Positions 1 to 7,900 of a DNA stretch of 64,000 nt are shown here, piece after piece. The DNA is from Pseudacidovorax sp. RU35E (lineage in GTDB: Bacteria > Pseudomonadota > Gammaproteobacteria > Burkholderiales > Burkholderiaceae_C). How positions within the stretch are numbered: the first letter of the stretch is position 1; the number at the start of each line of letters is the position of its first letter. The DNA is taken from positions 186,001 to 250,000 of the forward strand of contig NZ_FTMY01000002.1 in NCBI RefSeq assembly GCF_900156165.1, read 5' to 3'. The notes under the pieces are model-generated. The model saw nothing but the letters and a program-made list of their open reading frames with translations, searched no databases and was not told the origin of the DNA. The position numbers were made by a program, and so were the translations under genes.

Positions 1-2
1 TG

Positions 3-1925
3 CCCGCCATCCTGAGCATCGACGAGGCCCTGGACGAGGAGGCGCCGCCCCTGCATCCCGGCCGCGCCGACAACATCGGCCACGAGATCCGCTTCGAGCG
101 CGGCGACGTGGACGCCGGCTTCGCCGCGGCCCATCTGGTGCACGAGGCCACCTACACCACGCATTCGCAGTACCCCGGCTACATGGAGCCGATGGCCACG
201 GTGGCCGCGCTCGACCCGGACGGCCGGCTGGTGCTGTGGACCTCGACCCAGGCGGTGAACCTGGTGCGCCTGCAGGTGGCGGCGACGCTGGGCTTGCCGG
301 TGTCGCGGGTGCGGGTGGTGCAGGCGACGACAGGGGGCGGCTTCGGCGGCAAGATCGTCGAGGACGACAACCAGCTCGTCGCCGGCCTGCTGGCGCTCAA
401 GACCGGCAGCCCGGTGCGCCTGGTCAACAACCGGCTGGAGGACTTCCAGGCCTGCTGTGCCAGCGTGCCCGAGCGCATCACGCTGCGCCTTGGCATGGAC
501 CGCGAGGGCCTGATCGTGGCCAAGGAGGTGCGCATCCTGGCCGAATGCGGCGCCTATGCCGGCCTGGCCGGCGACGTGATGCACGTCAGCGCCATGCGCA
601 GCGACAACATGCACCGCAACGGCAACGTGCGCTCGCATGCAACGCTGGTCTACACCAACAACCCGCCGCGGGGTGCCTTCCGCGGCTTCGGCGGGACGCA
701 GATGCAGTTCGCCCTCAACAGCCACATCCACAACATGGCCGGGCAATTGGGGCTGGACCCGGTCGAGGTGCATGTGCGCAATGCGCTGAAGGCCGGCGAC
801 GTGTCGGTGCACGGCTGGCAGATCGGCAGCACCGGCCTCGTCGAGTGCCTGCAGCAGGCCACCGAAGCCATTGGCTGGACCCGGAAGCGCCAGCGGCCGA
901 AGGACCGGGGCGTGAAGCGACGCGGCGTGGGCGTGGCCGGGGCCATGCACGTCAGCGGCAACCGCACCATCGGCAACTGGGACGGCGCCACCGTGGTCGT
1001 CAGGCTCAACGAGGACGGCCGCGTGTTCGTCATCAGCGGCGAGTGCGACATGGGCCAGGGCGCCAACACCATGATGAGCCAGATCGTGGCGCATGAGCTC
1101 GGGCTGCCGCTGTCGCATGTGCATGTGCTCGCGCCCGACACCGACGTGGCGCCGTTCGCGGTCGGCACGCTGGCCTCGCGGGTGACCATGTCGGCCGGCA
1201 ATGCCGCGATCCAGGCGGGGCGCAAGGTGCGCGACGCCCTGTTCGCGCTGGCTGCGCCGCGCTGGGGCGTGGCACCCGAGGCGCTGTCGATCGCCGGCGG
1301 TGCGGTCCATGTGACGGCGGACCCCGCGCAGCGCGCCACGCTGGCCGAACTGGCCCGGCAGGCGGTCTGGCGCCATGGCGGCGGCGGCATCCAGGTCGAA
1401 GGCCGCTGGGACCCCAAGACCGTCATGCACGACGCCGACCTGTTCGGCAACGTGGCCGCCGCCTATTCCTATGCGGCGCAGGCGGTGGAGGTGGAGGTGG
1501 ACACCGAGACCGGCCGCGTGACGGTGCTGGACAGCTATGTCGCCGACGACTGCGGCAAGGCGCTCAACCCCATCGCCATCCATGGCCAGACCAACGGCGC
1601 CACGGTACAGGCCTTCGGCTGGGCGCTGTACGAGCAGCTGCATTACGAGAACGGGCGGCTGGCCAACGGCAACTTCGCCGACTACAGCATGGCCACGGCC
1701 GATGCCGTGCCGATGCTGCGCGGCGGCTTCGTCGAGAGCAACGACCCCAACGGGCCCTACGGCGCCAAGGGCGCGAGCGAGACGGCGATCCTGCCCGGCG
1801 CGCCCGCCATCGCCAATGCGGTGGAGGACGCCGTGGGCATCCGCATCCGCGACCTGCCCATCACGCCCGAAAAGGTGCTCGCCGCCCTGCGGGCCCGACA
1901 GCAGGAGGAGCCGCGCCATGCGTGA
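3..1925 (+). CDS. Molybdopterin-dependent hydroxylase large subunit (xanthine dehydrogenase family), 5' end outside window
   Basis: This is the Mo-cofactor subunit of a three-subunit molybdenum hydroxylase. The frame is open from base 3, so the N-terminus lies upstream of the window. Visible family motifs are GGGFGGK (about bases 334-354), AFRGFGG and the C-terminal GAKGASE, whose Glu is the expected catalytic base. AFRGFG is the xanthine-dehydrogenase-type loop; the selenocysteine/cysteine AYxCSFR loop of true form I CO dehydrogenase is absent. The stop overlaps the FAD-subunit start by 8 nt, so the subunits are co-translated in the order L-M-S. The substrate cannot be told from sequence; purine, aldehyde, N-heterocycle and aromatic acyl-CoA oxidoreductases all share this architecture. 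Confidence 0.9.
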   Translation, partial: PAILSIDEALDEEAPPLHPGRADNIGHEIRFERGDVDAGFAAAHLVHEATYTTHSQYPGYMEPMATVAALDPDGRLVLWTSTQAVNLVRLQVAATLGLPVSRVRVVQATTGGGFGGKIVEDDNQLVAGLLALKTGSPVRLVNNRLEDFQACCASVPERITLRLGMDREGLIVAKEVRILAECGAYAGLAGDVMHVSAMRSDNMHRNGNVRSHATLVYTNNPPRGAFRGFGGTQMQFALNSHIHNMAGQLGLDPVEVHVRNALKAGDVSVHGWQIGSTGLVECLQQATEAIGWTRKRQRPKDRGVKRRGVGVAGAMHVSGNRTIGNWDGATVVVRLNEDGRVFVISGECDMGQGANTMMSQIVAHELGLPLSHVHVLAPDTDVAPFAVGTLASRVTMSAGNAAIQAGRKVRDALFALAAPRWGVAPEALSIAGGAVHVTADPAQRATLAELARQAVWRHGGGGIQVEGRWDPKTVMHDADLFGNVAAAYSYAAQAVEVEVDTETGRVTVLDSYVADDCGKALNPIAIHGQTNGATVQAFGWALYEQLHYENGRLANGNFADYSMATADAVPMLRGGFVESNDPNGPYGAKGASETAILPGAPAIANAVEDAVGIRIRDLPITPEKVLAALRARQQEEPRHA

Positions 1926-2799
1926 GTTCGACTACCTCGAGCCGGCCTCGGTCGAGGAGGCCAGCCGCATGCTGGCCGACGTGGGCGAGGACGCGCGCGT
2001 CATCGCGGGCGGCACGGCGCTCATGCTGGCCATGCGCCAGCGCATGCTCGCGCCGACCCACCTGATCTCGGTGGCCCGCATCGAGCGGCTGCGCGGCATC
2101 GGATTCGAAACAGGCCATGGCCTGCGCATCGGCGCGCTGGCCCGGCACAGCGACATCGCCCGATCGCCGCTGGTGCAGGCCCATGCGCCCGTGCTGGCCA
2201 GCATGGCCGCGCGCGTGGCCAACCCGCAGGTGCGCAACCAGGGCACGCTGGGCGGCAACCTCTGCTATGCCGACCCGTCCACCGACCCGCCGGGCTGTCT
2301 TATGGCGCTCGATGCCCGGGTGGTGCTGGGCAGTGCCCGCGGCGAGCGGGTGCTGATCATGGAGGAATTCCTGGTCGACTACTACGTCACCGCGCTGGAG
2401 CCCGATGAGCTGGTGCTGGAGATCCGCGTCCCGTTGCAGCTGCCCGGCAGCGAAGGGGTCTACACCCGCTTCCTGCGCACCGCGGCCGAGCACCGGCCGC
2501 TGGCCAGCGTGGCGCTGGTGGTGCGGCGCGACGGTGCGCTGTGCCACGAGGCGCGCCTGGCCATCGGCGCCTCGGTGCCCATTCCGGCGCGCATGCGGCG
2601 GGCCGAGGCCTTCCTGGCCGGCCGCCGCATCACCGCGGCCGTGGCCGCGGAGGCGGCCGACATCGTGGCGCAGGACATCGCGCCCGTGTCCGACCTGCGT
2701 GGCAGCGCCGAGCACCGCCGCGAGATGGTGCGGGCCATGACACGCCGCACCGTGGCCGAACAGTTCGGCCTTTCGATCGACGAAGGAATGAGCGCATGA
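1918..2799 (+). CDS. Molybdenum hydroxylase FAD-binding medium subunit
   Basis: This 293-residue CoxM-like subunit carries FAD and passes electrons between the 2Fe-2S subunit and the acceptor. The two FAD-contact segments are visible: VIAGGTALM near residues 32-40 and NQGTLGGNLCYADPSTDPP near residues 107-125. The start ATG at 1918 lies inside the end of the large subunit. The open frame extends upstream to 1537, but that part is antisense-like shadow of the large subunit. The cysteine-rich 4Fe-4S loop of 4-hydroxybenzoyl-CoA reductase beta subunits is not present, which argues against that specific enzyme. The stop overlaps the next start as ATGA. Confidence 0.92.
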   Translation: MREFDYLEPASVEEASRMLADVGEDARVIAGGTALMLAMRQRMLAPTHLISVARIERLRGIGFETGHGLRIGALARHSDIARSPLVQAHAPVLASMAARVANPQVRNQGTLGGNLCYADPSTDPPGCLMALDARVVLGSARGERVLIMEEFLVDYYVTALEPDELVLEIRVPLQLPGSEGVYTRFLRTAAEHRPLASVALVVRRDGALCHEARLAIGASVPIPARMRRAEAFLAGRRITAAVAAEAADIVAQDIAPVSDLRGSAEHRREMVRAMTRRTVAEQFGLSIDEGMSA

Positions 2800-3275
2800 G
2801 CACCCACCGCATCCATTGCACCGTCAACGGCGAGGCCCATGCCGTCGACGTGCCCGCACGCCGGCTGCTGGCCGACTTCCTGCGCGAGGACCTGAACCTC
2901 ACCGGCACCAAGCGCGGCTGCGAGACCGGCATCTGCGGTGCCTGCTCCGTGCTGCTGGACGGCGAGGTGGTCAAGTCCTGCCTCCTGCTGGCCGTGCAGG
3001 TCGATGGCCGCAGCCTCACCACCATCGAGGGCCTGGCCGACGGCGACCGCCTGCATCCGCTGCAGGAGGCCTTCATGCGCTGCGGCGGCCTGCAATGCGG
3101 CTATTGCACGCCGGGGTTCGTGATGGCCTCGTGCGACCTGCTCGCCCACAACCCGCAGCCCAGCGTCGACGAGGTCCGTCACGGCCTAGGCGGCAACCTC
3201 TGCCGCTGCACCGGCTACACGCAGATCGTCGAATCGGTGCTGCACGCCGCCCAGGAGATGAACCATGGACATTGA
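2796..3275 (+). CDS. Molybdenum hydroxylase 2Fe-2S small subunit
   Basis: A 159-residue CoxS-like ferredoxin subunit. The N-terminal plant-type 2Fe-2S domain shows CETGICGAC and a later SCL cysteine. The C-terminal helical 2Fe-2S domain shows CGYCTPG and NLCRCTGY. These eight cysteines hold the two clusters that relay electrons from the Mo centre to FAD. The start at 2796 is set by an ATGA overlap with the medium subunit. The stop overlaps the CoxG-like gene by 11 nt, so all four genes form one translationally coupled operon. Confidence 0.95.
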   Translation: MSTHRIHCTVNGEAHAVDVPARRLLADFLREDLNLTGTKRGCETGICGACSVLLDGEVVKSCLLLAVQVDGRSLTTIEGLADGDRLHPLQEAFMRCGGLQCGYCTPGFVMASCDLLAHNPQPSVDEVRHGLGGNLCRCTGYTQIVESVLHAAQEMNHGH

Positions 3276-4119
3276 GAAGACGCTCACGGTGGCCGCGCCC
3301 CGCGAGCAGGTGTGGGCGCTGCTGCTGGACCCGCAGGTCATGGCCGGCGCCGTGCCGGGGATGCAGTCCATCGACGTGGTCAGCCCGACCGAGTACGCGG
3401 CGGTGATGCACCAGAAGATCGCCTTCATCAGTGCCCGCTTCCGGCTGCGCACGCGCATCGTCGAGCAGCGCGCACCCGAATACCTGTGCGCCGAAGGCAC
3501 CGGAGAAGATGCCTCCGTCGCCAGCTCGCTCAAGCAGCGCACCGAGGTCTTCCTGACGCCGGCGGCGGAAGGCGGCACCGAGCTGCGCATCCGCGTGTCC
3601 GTCGACCTGCTGGGTCGGCTGGGCACCTTCGGCCTGTCGGTGATGAAGACCAAGGCCGACCGGCTGTGGGACGAATTCGGTGCCAACCTCAAGGCACGGG
3701 TGGAGGCCGGCGCTGCGCTGCCGACCGCTGCCGAGCCGCAGGGCACAACCCTTCCAGATCGACAGGCCGCCTCGGCCTTGCCGCAGGCGCAGCCGCTGCC
3801 ACGGCCGCCCCAGCCGCCGGAGAAGTCACCGCAGCTCGCGCAGGCGAAACCTCCGTCAGCATCCACGCCGCCGACCGAGGCGCCTGTCGCCGCGATCGAT
3901 TCGCACGCAGGCCTGCAATCCGGCGGGACGGTCGCGCGGCCCGGTGGCTGGTGGTCGCGCTTCTGGCACCGCACCTCGGGCGCTGCGGGCAGCCGCAGCA
4001 TCCGTGTGGAGGTGCGTCAGCGCGATCGCACCGTCAGCGTGGAATGGCCCGTGGAAGCCGCCGACCAGTGCCGCGAATGGCTGCGCGAGCTGACGGCATC
4101 CGGCACGCCCCTGCGCTGA
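3265..4119 (+). CDS. CoxG-like SRPBCC protein with long C-terminal extension
   Basis: The first 150 or so residues look like the CoxG/carbon monoxide dehydrogenase subunit G family (SRPBCC fold), which in CO oxidisers helps anchor or mature the Mo enzyme at the membrane. The start ATG at 3265 follows an AGGAG about 8 nt upstream. The 284-residue protein is longer than a minimal CoxG. Residues about 155-215 are a Pro/Ala-rich linker, then a Trp-rich stretch (WWSRFWHR), then a short charged domain. Unlike CoxG proteins ending in a clear transmembrane helix, I see only this amphipathic Trp-rich segment. Its position as last gene of the hydroxylase operon supports a role in assembly or membrane association. 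Confidence 0.8.
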   Translation: MDIEKTLTVAAPREQVWALLLDPQVMAGAVPGMQSIDVVSPTEYAAVMHQKIAFISARFRLRTRIVEQRAPEYLCAEGTGEDASVASSLKQRTEVFLTPAAEGGTELRIRVSVDLLGRLGTFGLSVMKTKADRLWDEFGANLKARVEAGAALPTAAEPQGTTLPDRQAASALPQAQPLPRPPQPPEKSPQLAQAKPPSASTPPTEAPVAAIDSHAGLQSGGTVARPGGWWSRFWHRTSGAAGSRSIRVEVRQRDRTVSVEWPVEAADQCREWLRELTASGTPLR

Positions 4120-4156
4120 GCGCGGCGGACCGGCACGGACGCAAGGGACCCGGCGC

Positions 4157-4801
4157 TCAGCCCGCCATGGCCCGCCAGGCGCCGACGAAAGCCTTCGCCG
4201 TCTCGGCCACGGCCGCCGCCGCTTTGCCCGGCTTGTAGAGCGACGAGCCGATGCCGAAGCCATCGGCGCCGGCCGCGCGCCAGGCCCCCATGCCCTCGGG
4301 CGTGATGCCGCCCACCGGCAGCAGCGGCGTGTCGCGTGGCAGCACCGCCTTCAGCGCCTTCACAGCGGCGGGCGAGGCCATCTCGGCCGGAAAGAGCTTG
4401 AGCGCGTGGGCGCCCGCAGCCAGTGCGCCGAAGGCCTCGGTCGGCGTGAGCACGCCGGGCAGGGCGACCATGCCGAGCGCCACGGTCTCGCGCACCACCG
4501 CGGCATCGAAGCAGGGCGACACGATCAACTGGCCGCCCGCTGCATGCACCTCGCGCACCTGCTGCGTCGTCAGCACGGTGCCCGCGCCCACCAGCGCAGC
4601 GGGGCACTGTTCGCGCAGCAGGCGGATGCTCTGCAGCGGCTCGGGCGAATTCAGCGGCACCTCCAGCAGGTCGAAGCCTGCCGCGACGAGCGCCTGGCCC
4701 ACGGCCGGCGCCTCGGCCGGCGTGAGGCCGCGCAGAATGGCGACGAGGGGCAGTTGCGCCATTGCGCGCTGGAAGGCGGGGAGCAGGTCGTTCATGTGCA
4801 T
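4157..4801 (-). CDS. dgoA: 2-dehydro-3-deoxy-6-phosphogalactonate aldolase (KDPG/KDPGal aldolase family)
   Basis: This 214-residue class I aldolase cleaves a 2-keto-3-deoxy-6-phospho-sugar acid to pyruvate and glyceraldehyde 3-phosphate. Family signatures are VAILRGLTP, the Glu of LLEVPLNSP, VGAGTVLT, and the Schiff-base lysine in ALKLFPAE. GFGIGSSLYKPG near the C-terminus is typical of the DgoA branch rather than Eda. The start may be 4801 or the Met two codons inside (4795). It is the last gene of the leftward ridA-dgoK-dgoA operon. The true epimer used (galacto or gluco) is not certain from sequence; the context suggests it finishes degradation of an amino-sugar acid. Confidence 0.85.
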   Translation of the reverse strand: MHMNDLLPAFQRAMAQLPLVAILRGLTPAEAPAVGQALVAAGFDLLEVPLNSPEPLQSIRLLREQCPAALVGAGTVLTTQQVREVHAAGGQLIVSPCFDAAVVRETVALGMVALPGVLTPTEAFGALAAGAHALKLFPAEMASPAAVKALKAVLPRDTPLLPVGGITPEGMGAWRAAGADGFGIGSSLYKPGKAAAAVAETAKAFVGAWRAMAG

Positions 4802-4831
4802 GGATGTCGGAAGGGGGGAAGTGCCGGGCGC

Positions 4832-5731
4832 TCAGCCGGCGGCCAGCCGCGCGCGCCACAGGGCATGCGCGCCGGCCCAGGTGGCCTGGGCGTCGAGCTG
4901 CCGCGCCGGCACGCCCACGCTGTCCAGCGCCAGGGCATAGCGTTCGGTCAGCGTCGGGCTGCCCACCAGCACCACCGACACGCCGGGCTGCAGCGGCTGG
5001 GCGCGCAGTTCGTCGCCGATGAGCAGGCCCGACAGGTAGCTGCTGGCCGCCGTGGGACTCAGCCGCTCGAAGAGTGAGAGCGCGCGCATGCCGAAGGCCA
5101 GGTTGAGCAACCCCGGCGAGTCGGGCCGTCGTGCCCGGCCCACGCCATCGAGGAAGGCGCCTTCGTGCAGTGGCGCGTCGGCCTGCAGCGTGCGCGAGAG
5201 GATCGAATGCTGCGACAGCAGCGCATAGAACTCGCCCGTCATGAAGGTGCGAAAGCCCGTCACCCGGCCCTCGGCTACCCGCGCCCACTTGTTGTGCGTG
5301 CCGGGCAGCACGAACAGGCCGTCCTGCAGGCCGGTGAGCCGCATGGCGCCCAGGATCTGGGTCTCCTCGCCGCGCATCACGTCCGGCACGCCGGACTGGT
5401 GATCCACCAGGCCCGGCACCATGTCGATGCGGCCGGGTTCCACCGGCATGACCTGCTGCGCGATCTCCTCCGCCCCGCAGGGGCAGGCGCAGTAGGGCGC
5501 CTCCACCCAGCCCTGGCGGCTGCCGGCCATGCCGGCGATCAGGCAGCGGCGGCCGGGCACGGCCATCCAGTCGAGGGTGAAGGCCTCGAACACCTCCGCA
5601 AAGCCGGCGCCGTCCAGGTGCAGGATGCCGCGCGGGGCGCTGCGCTCTTCCAGCACCCGGCCGTCTTCGGCAATGAGCGCGCCGCGCAGAGAGGTGGTGC
5701 CCCAATCGAGGGCGACGAGGGTGTTGGGCAT
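4832..5731 (-). CDS. dgoK: 2-dehydro-3-deoxygalactonokinase
   Basis: A 299-residue DgoK-family sugar-acid kinase (ASKHA fold) that phosphorylates 2-keto-3-deoxygalactonate, or its gluco epimer, with ATP. The N-terminal phosphate loop VALDWGTTSLRGALI is clear, as is PGTHNKWA in the middle, a family hallmark. Start ATG at 5731 was chosen because the alignment-like N-terminus MPNTLVALDWG begins there; the frame remains open upstream only by running antisense through ridA. It sits 11 nt after the ridA stop and 30 nt before the aldolase gene, so kinase and aldolase act in sequence. Confidence 0.88.
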   Translation of the reverse strand: MPNTLVALDWGTTSLRGALIAEDGRVLEERSAPRGILHLDGAGFAEVFEAFTLDWMAVPGRRCLIAGMAGSRQGWVEAPYCACPCGAEEIAQQVMPVEPGRIDMVPGLVDHQSGVPDVMRGEETQILGAMRLTGLQDGLFVLPGTHNKWARVAEGRVTGFRTFMTGEFYALLSQHSILSRTLQADAPLHEGAFLDGVGRARRPDSPGLLNLAFGMRALSLFERLSPTAASSYLSGLLIGDELRAQPLQPGVSVVLVGSPTLTERYALALDSVGVPARQLDAQATWAGAHALWRARLAAG

Positions 5732-5742
5732 CAGGCGTTGGA

Positions 5743-6132
5743 TCAGGCTTTGGGCTTGTAGGCGATGACGTCGATCTCGACCTTGGCGTCGATCATCAGG
5801 CGCGCCTCGGTGGTCGAGCGGGCGGGCTTGCCGTCCGGGAAGTAGCCCATGTAGATGCGGTTGAAGGCACCGAAGTCGCGCGCGTCCTGCAGCCACACGG
5901 TGCACTTGCACACGTCCTCGAAGCCGGCGCCGGCCAGCGCCAGCGCGGCGCGGATGTTGTCCATCACCTGGCGGGTCTGGGCCTCGATGCCGCCCACGAC
6001 CAGTTCGCCGTCGGCACCGACGGGCACCTGGCCCGACACATAGACGAAATCGCCCGCGCGGACGGCGGGGGAGAGCGGACGGGCCTGGCGGTCGGAGGCG
6101 ACGGGCGGCAGGCCCAGGTATTCGAGCGGCAT
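5743..6132 (-). CDS. RidA/YjgF family enamine/imine deaminase
   Basis: A 129-residue RidA-family protein. The family hydrolyses reactive enamine/imine intermediates released by PLP-dependent ammonia-lyases. Family features visible are YVSGQVP, VMDNIRAAL and the C-terminal RLMIDAKVEIDVIA; the usual RidA arginine is present in the TTEARLMI segment. It is the first gene of the leftward operon, transcribed divergently from the operon that encodes a D-serine-dehydratase-like enzyme. That fits a role in clearing the imine or enamine product of that enzyme. Assignment to the family is firm; the specific substrate is inferred. Confidence 0.9.
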   Translation of the reverse strand: MPLEYLGLPPVASDRQARPLSPAVRAGDFVYVSGQVPVGADGELVVGGIEAQTRQVMDNIRAALALAGAGFEDVCKCTVWLQDARDFGAFNRIYMGYFPDGKPARSTTEARLMIDAKVEIDVIAYKPKA

Positions 6133-6178
6133 GGAAAAACCTTCTTTCAGAACAACGAGCGCCCAGTTTAGGTTGGAA

Positions 6179-6193
6179 TGAAATTGAATTTCA
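6179..6193. promoter_or_regulatory. Putative RpiR operator 1 (perfect inverted repeat)
   Basis: TGAAATT-G-AATTTCA is a perfect 7-1-7 inverted repeat in the 172-bp divergent region between ridA and the ABC transporter operon. TGAAA/TTTCA half-sites are typical of RpiR-family operators, and an RpiR regulator is encoded in the rightward operon. A second site of the same length lies at 6254-6268. Function is inferred. Confidence 0.6.
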
Positions 6194-6253
6194 GCAAACT
6201 AGGGTTAACACGGGCATGATTGCTGCTTGCGGCTGGCTAACCTGCGCTCTTCC

Positions 6254-6268
6254 TGAAAAAAACTTTCA
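6254..6268. promoter_or_regulatory. Putative RpiR operator 2 (imperfect inverted repeat)
   Basis: TGAAAAAAACTTTCA has the same 15-bp frame and the same outer TGAAA...TTTCA half-sites as the perfect repeat at 6179-6193, 75 bp away. It lies about 37 nt upstream of the substrate-binding protein start, where it could block transcription of the rightward operon. Confidence 0.5.
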
Positions 6269-6304
6269 CCAACTTGGCGCATGGCCACTGACCGAGGAAC
6301 CCCA

Positions 6305-7879
6305 ATGCCCCACTTTGCCGCCGATGTCCTGACCGCTGCCCGCGGCCTGCGCCTTGCCCGCCGCAGCCTGCTGGTCTCTGCCTGCCTGCTGCCCTGGGCG
6401 GGGCTGGCCTACGCCCAGCCAGCCGTGCGCGACCACGCCACGCTCGCCATGGTGGCGGAGCCCCAGACGCTGGACCCGATGGCCTCCACCGCCGACCTGG
6501 TGGGCACCATCATGCAGCACGTCTACGAGACGCTCTACACCTTCGACGGCAAGTGGAACGTGGTGCCCATGCTGGCCGAGGGCCAGCCCAGGATCTCGGC
6601 CGACGGCAAGGTCTACACCATCGCCCTGCGCAAGGGCGTGATGCTGCACAACGGGCGCGAGCTCAACGCTGACGACGTGGTGGCCAGCCTGCAGCGCTGG
6701 ATCGAGCAGTCGCCGCGCGGCAAGGCCGTGGGCAAGCAGCTGGCGCATGTCCAGGCCAAGGGCCCGCTGACGGTGGAGATCGCGCTCACCGCGCCCTATG
6801 CGCCGCTGCTGGCCCAGCTGGCGCTGCCCAGCGGCATGGCGGCCATCATGGCCAAGGACTCCATCGCCACGCCGCTCAAGGACTTCGTGGGCACCGGCCC
6901 CTACCAGTTCAAGGAGCGCCGGCCCGACCAGTACCTGCTGCTGGAGCGCTTCGACAAGTACAGCGCCCGCAAGGAGCCGGCCAACGGCTACGGCGGCAAG
7001 CGCGAGGCGCTGATCCGCGAGCTGCGCTTCGTGCCCGTGCCCAATGCCAACACCCGCGTCGAAGGCGCACTGGCCGGCCAGTACGACTTTGCCGACCTGC
7101 TGCCGACCGAGGCCCTGCCGCGCCTGGAGAAGGCCGCCGGCAAGACGGTGCCGGTCATGACGCCGGCCTTCGGCTTCCCGTACCTCGTGTTCAACACCAA
7201 GGAAGGCGTGATGGCCAACCAGCCCCTGCGCCAGGCGCTGCAGACCGCGCTGGGCGAGGGCGAGATGCTGGCCGCCGGCTTCGGCGACACCCGCTTCTTC
7301 ACCGCCGAGGGCAACCACTTCCCCAAGGGCTCGCCCTTCTACTCGACGGCCGGCACCGAGCTTTACAACCAGCGCAATGCGCCCAAGTCCAAGGAACAGG
7401 CGGCCAAGGCCGGCTACAAGGGCGAGCCGGTGCGCGTGCTCACCAGCCGCCAGTACGACTTCCACTACAACATGGCGCTGCTGATGGCCGAGCAGCTCAA
7501 GCGCGCCGGCTTCAAGGTGGAGCTGAACGTGGTCGACTGGGCCACGCTGGTGCAGCGCCGCAACGACGCCAAGCTGTGGGATGTCTACGTGACCCACTCC
7601 GGCCAGTTCCCCGAGCCCATGCTCTCGCCGCCGCAACTGGGCGACGGCGCGCCGGGCTGGTGGGACACGCCCGCCAAGAAGGCGGTGCTGAGCGCGTTCA
7701 ATGCCGAGTCCGACCCCGTCAAGCGTGGCGCGTTGTGGGGCAAGGTGCAGCAGACGGTCTACGACGAGGTGCCGTATGTGAACGTGGGCAAGTTCAGCGG
7801 CCTGTCGGCGAAGAGCCCGGCGCTGGATGGCTACACGCCCGCCACCTGGCCCTTCTTCTGGAACGTGAAGGTCAAGTAA
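6305..7879 (+). CDS. ABC transporter substrate-binding protein (SBP_bac_5, peptide/oligosaccharide type)
   Basis: A 524-residue periplasmic binding protein of the DppA/OppA family. Residues about 17-40 form an export signal with a twin arginine (LARRSLLVSACLLPWAG) and a likely cut after AYAQ. The family block TLDPMASTADLVGTIMQHVY and the domain end PATWPFFWNVKVK are visible. Start ATG at 6305 follows GAGGAAC. Members of this family carry oligopeptides, but relatives also carry chito-oligosaccharides, so the ligand must be inferred from neighbours, which are enzymes for an N-acyl D-amino or amino-sugar acid. It is the first gene of a seven-gene operon. Confidence 0.9.
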   Translation: MPHFAADVLTAARGLRLARRSLLVSACLLPWAGLAYAQPAVRDHATLAMVAEPQTLDPMASTADLVGTIMQHVYETLYTFDGKWNVVPMLAEGQPRISADGKVYTIALRKGVMLHNGRELNADDVVASLQRWIEQSPRGKAVGKQLAHVQAKGPLTVEIALTAPYAPLLAQLALPSGMAAIMAKDSIATPLKDFVGTGPYQFKERRPDQYLLLERFDKYSARKEPANGYGGKREALIRELRFVPVPNANTRVEGALAGQYDFADLLPTEALPRLEKAAGKTVPVMTPAFGFPYLVFNTKEGVMANQPLRQALQTALGEGEMLAAGFGDTRFFTAEGNHFPKGSPFYSTAGTELYNQRNAPKSKEQAAKAGYKGEPVRVLTSRQYDFHYNMALLMAEQLKRAGFKVELNVVDWATLVQRRNDAKLWDVYVTHSGQFPEPMLSPPQLGDGAPGWWDTPAKKAVLSAFNAESDPVKRGALWGKVQQTVYDEVPYVNVGKFSGLSAKSPALDGYTPATWPFFWNVKVK

Positions 7880-7900
7880 GCCCCACAGGGAGCCGCGCGC

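Noticed and set aside
1918-2799. 4-hydroxybenzoyl-CoA reductase beta subunit
   Set aside because: The cysteine-rich 4Fe-4S insertion loop that defines that enzyme is absent.
1-4119. CO dehydrogenase (coxMSL) as the identity of the molybdenum enzyme
   Set aside because: The large subunit lacks the AYxCSFR active-site loop of form I CO dehydrogenase, and the gene order is L-M-S. A general hydroxylase call is safer.
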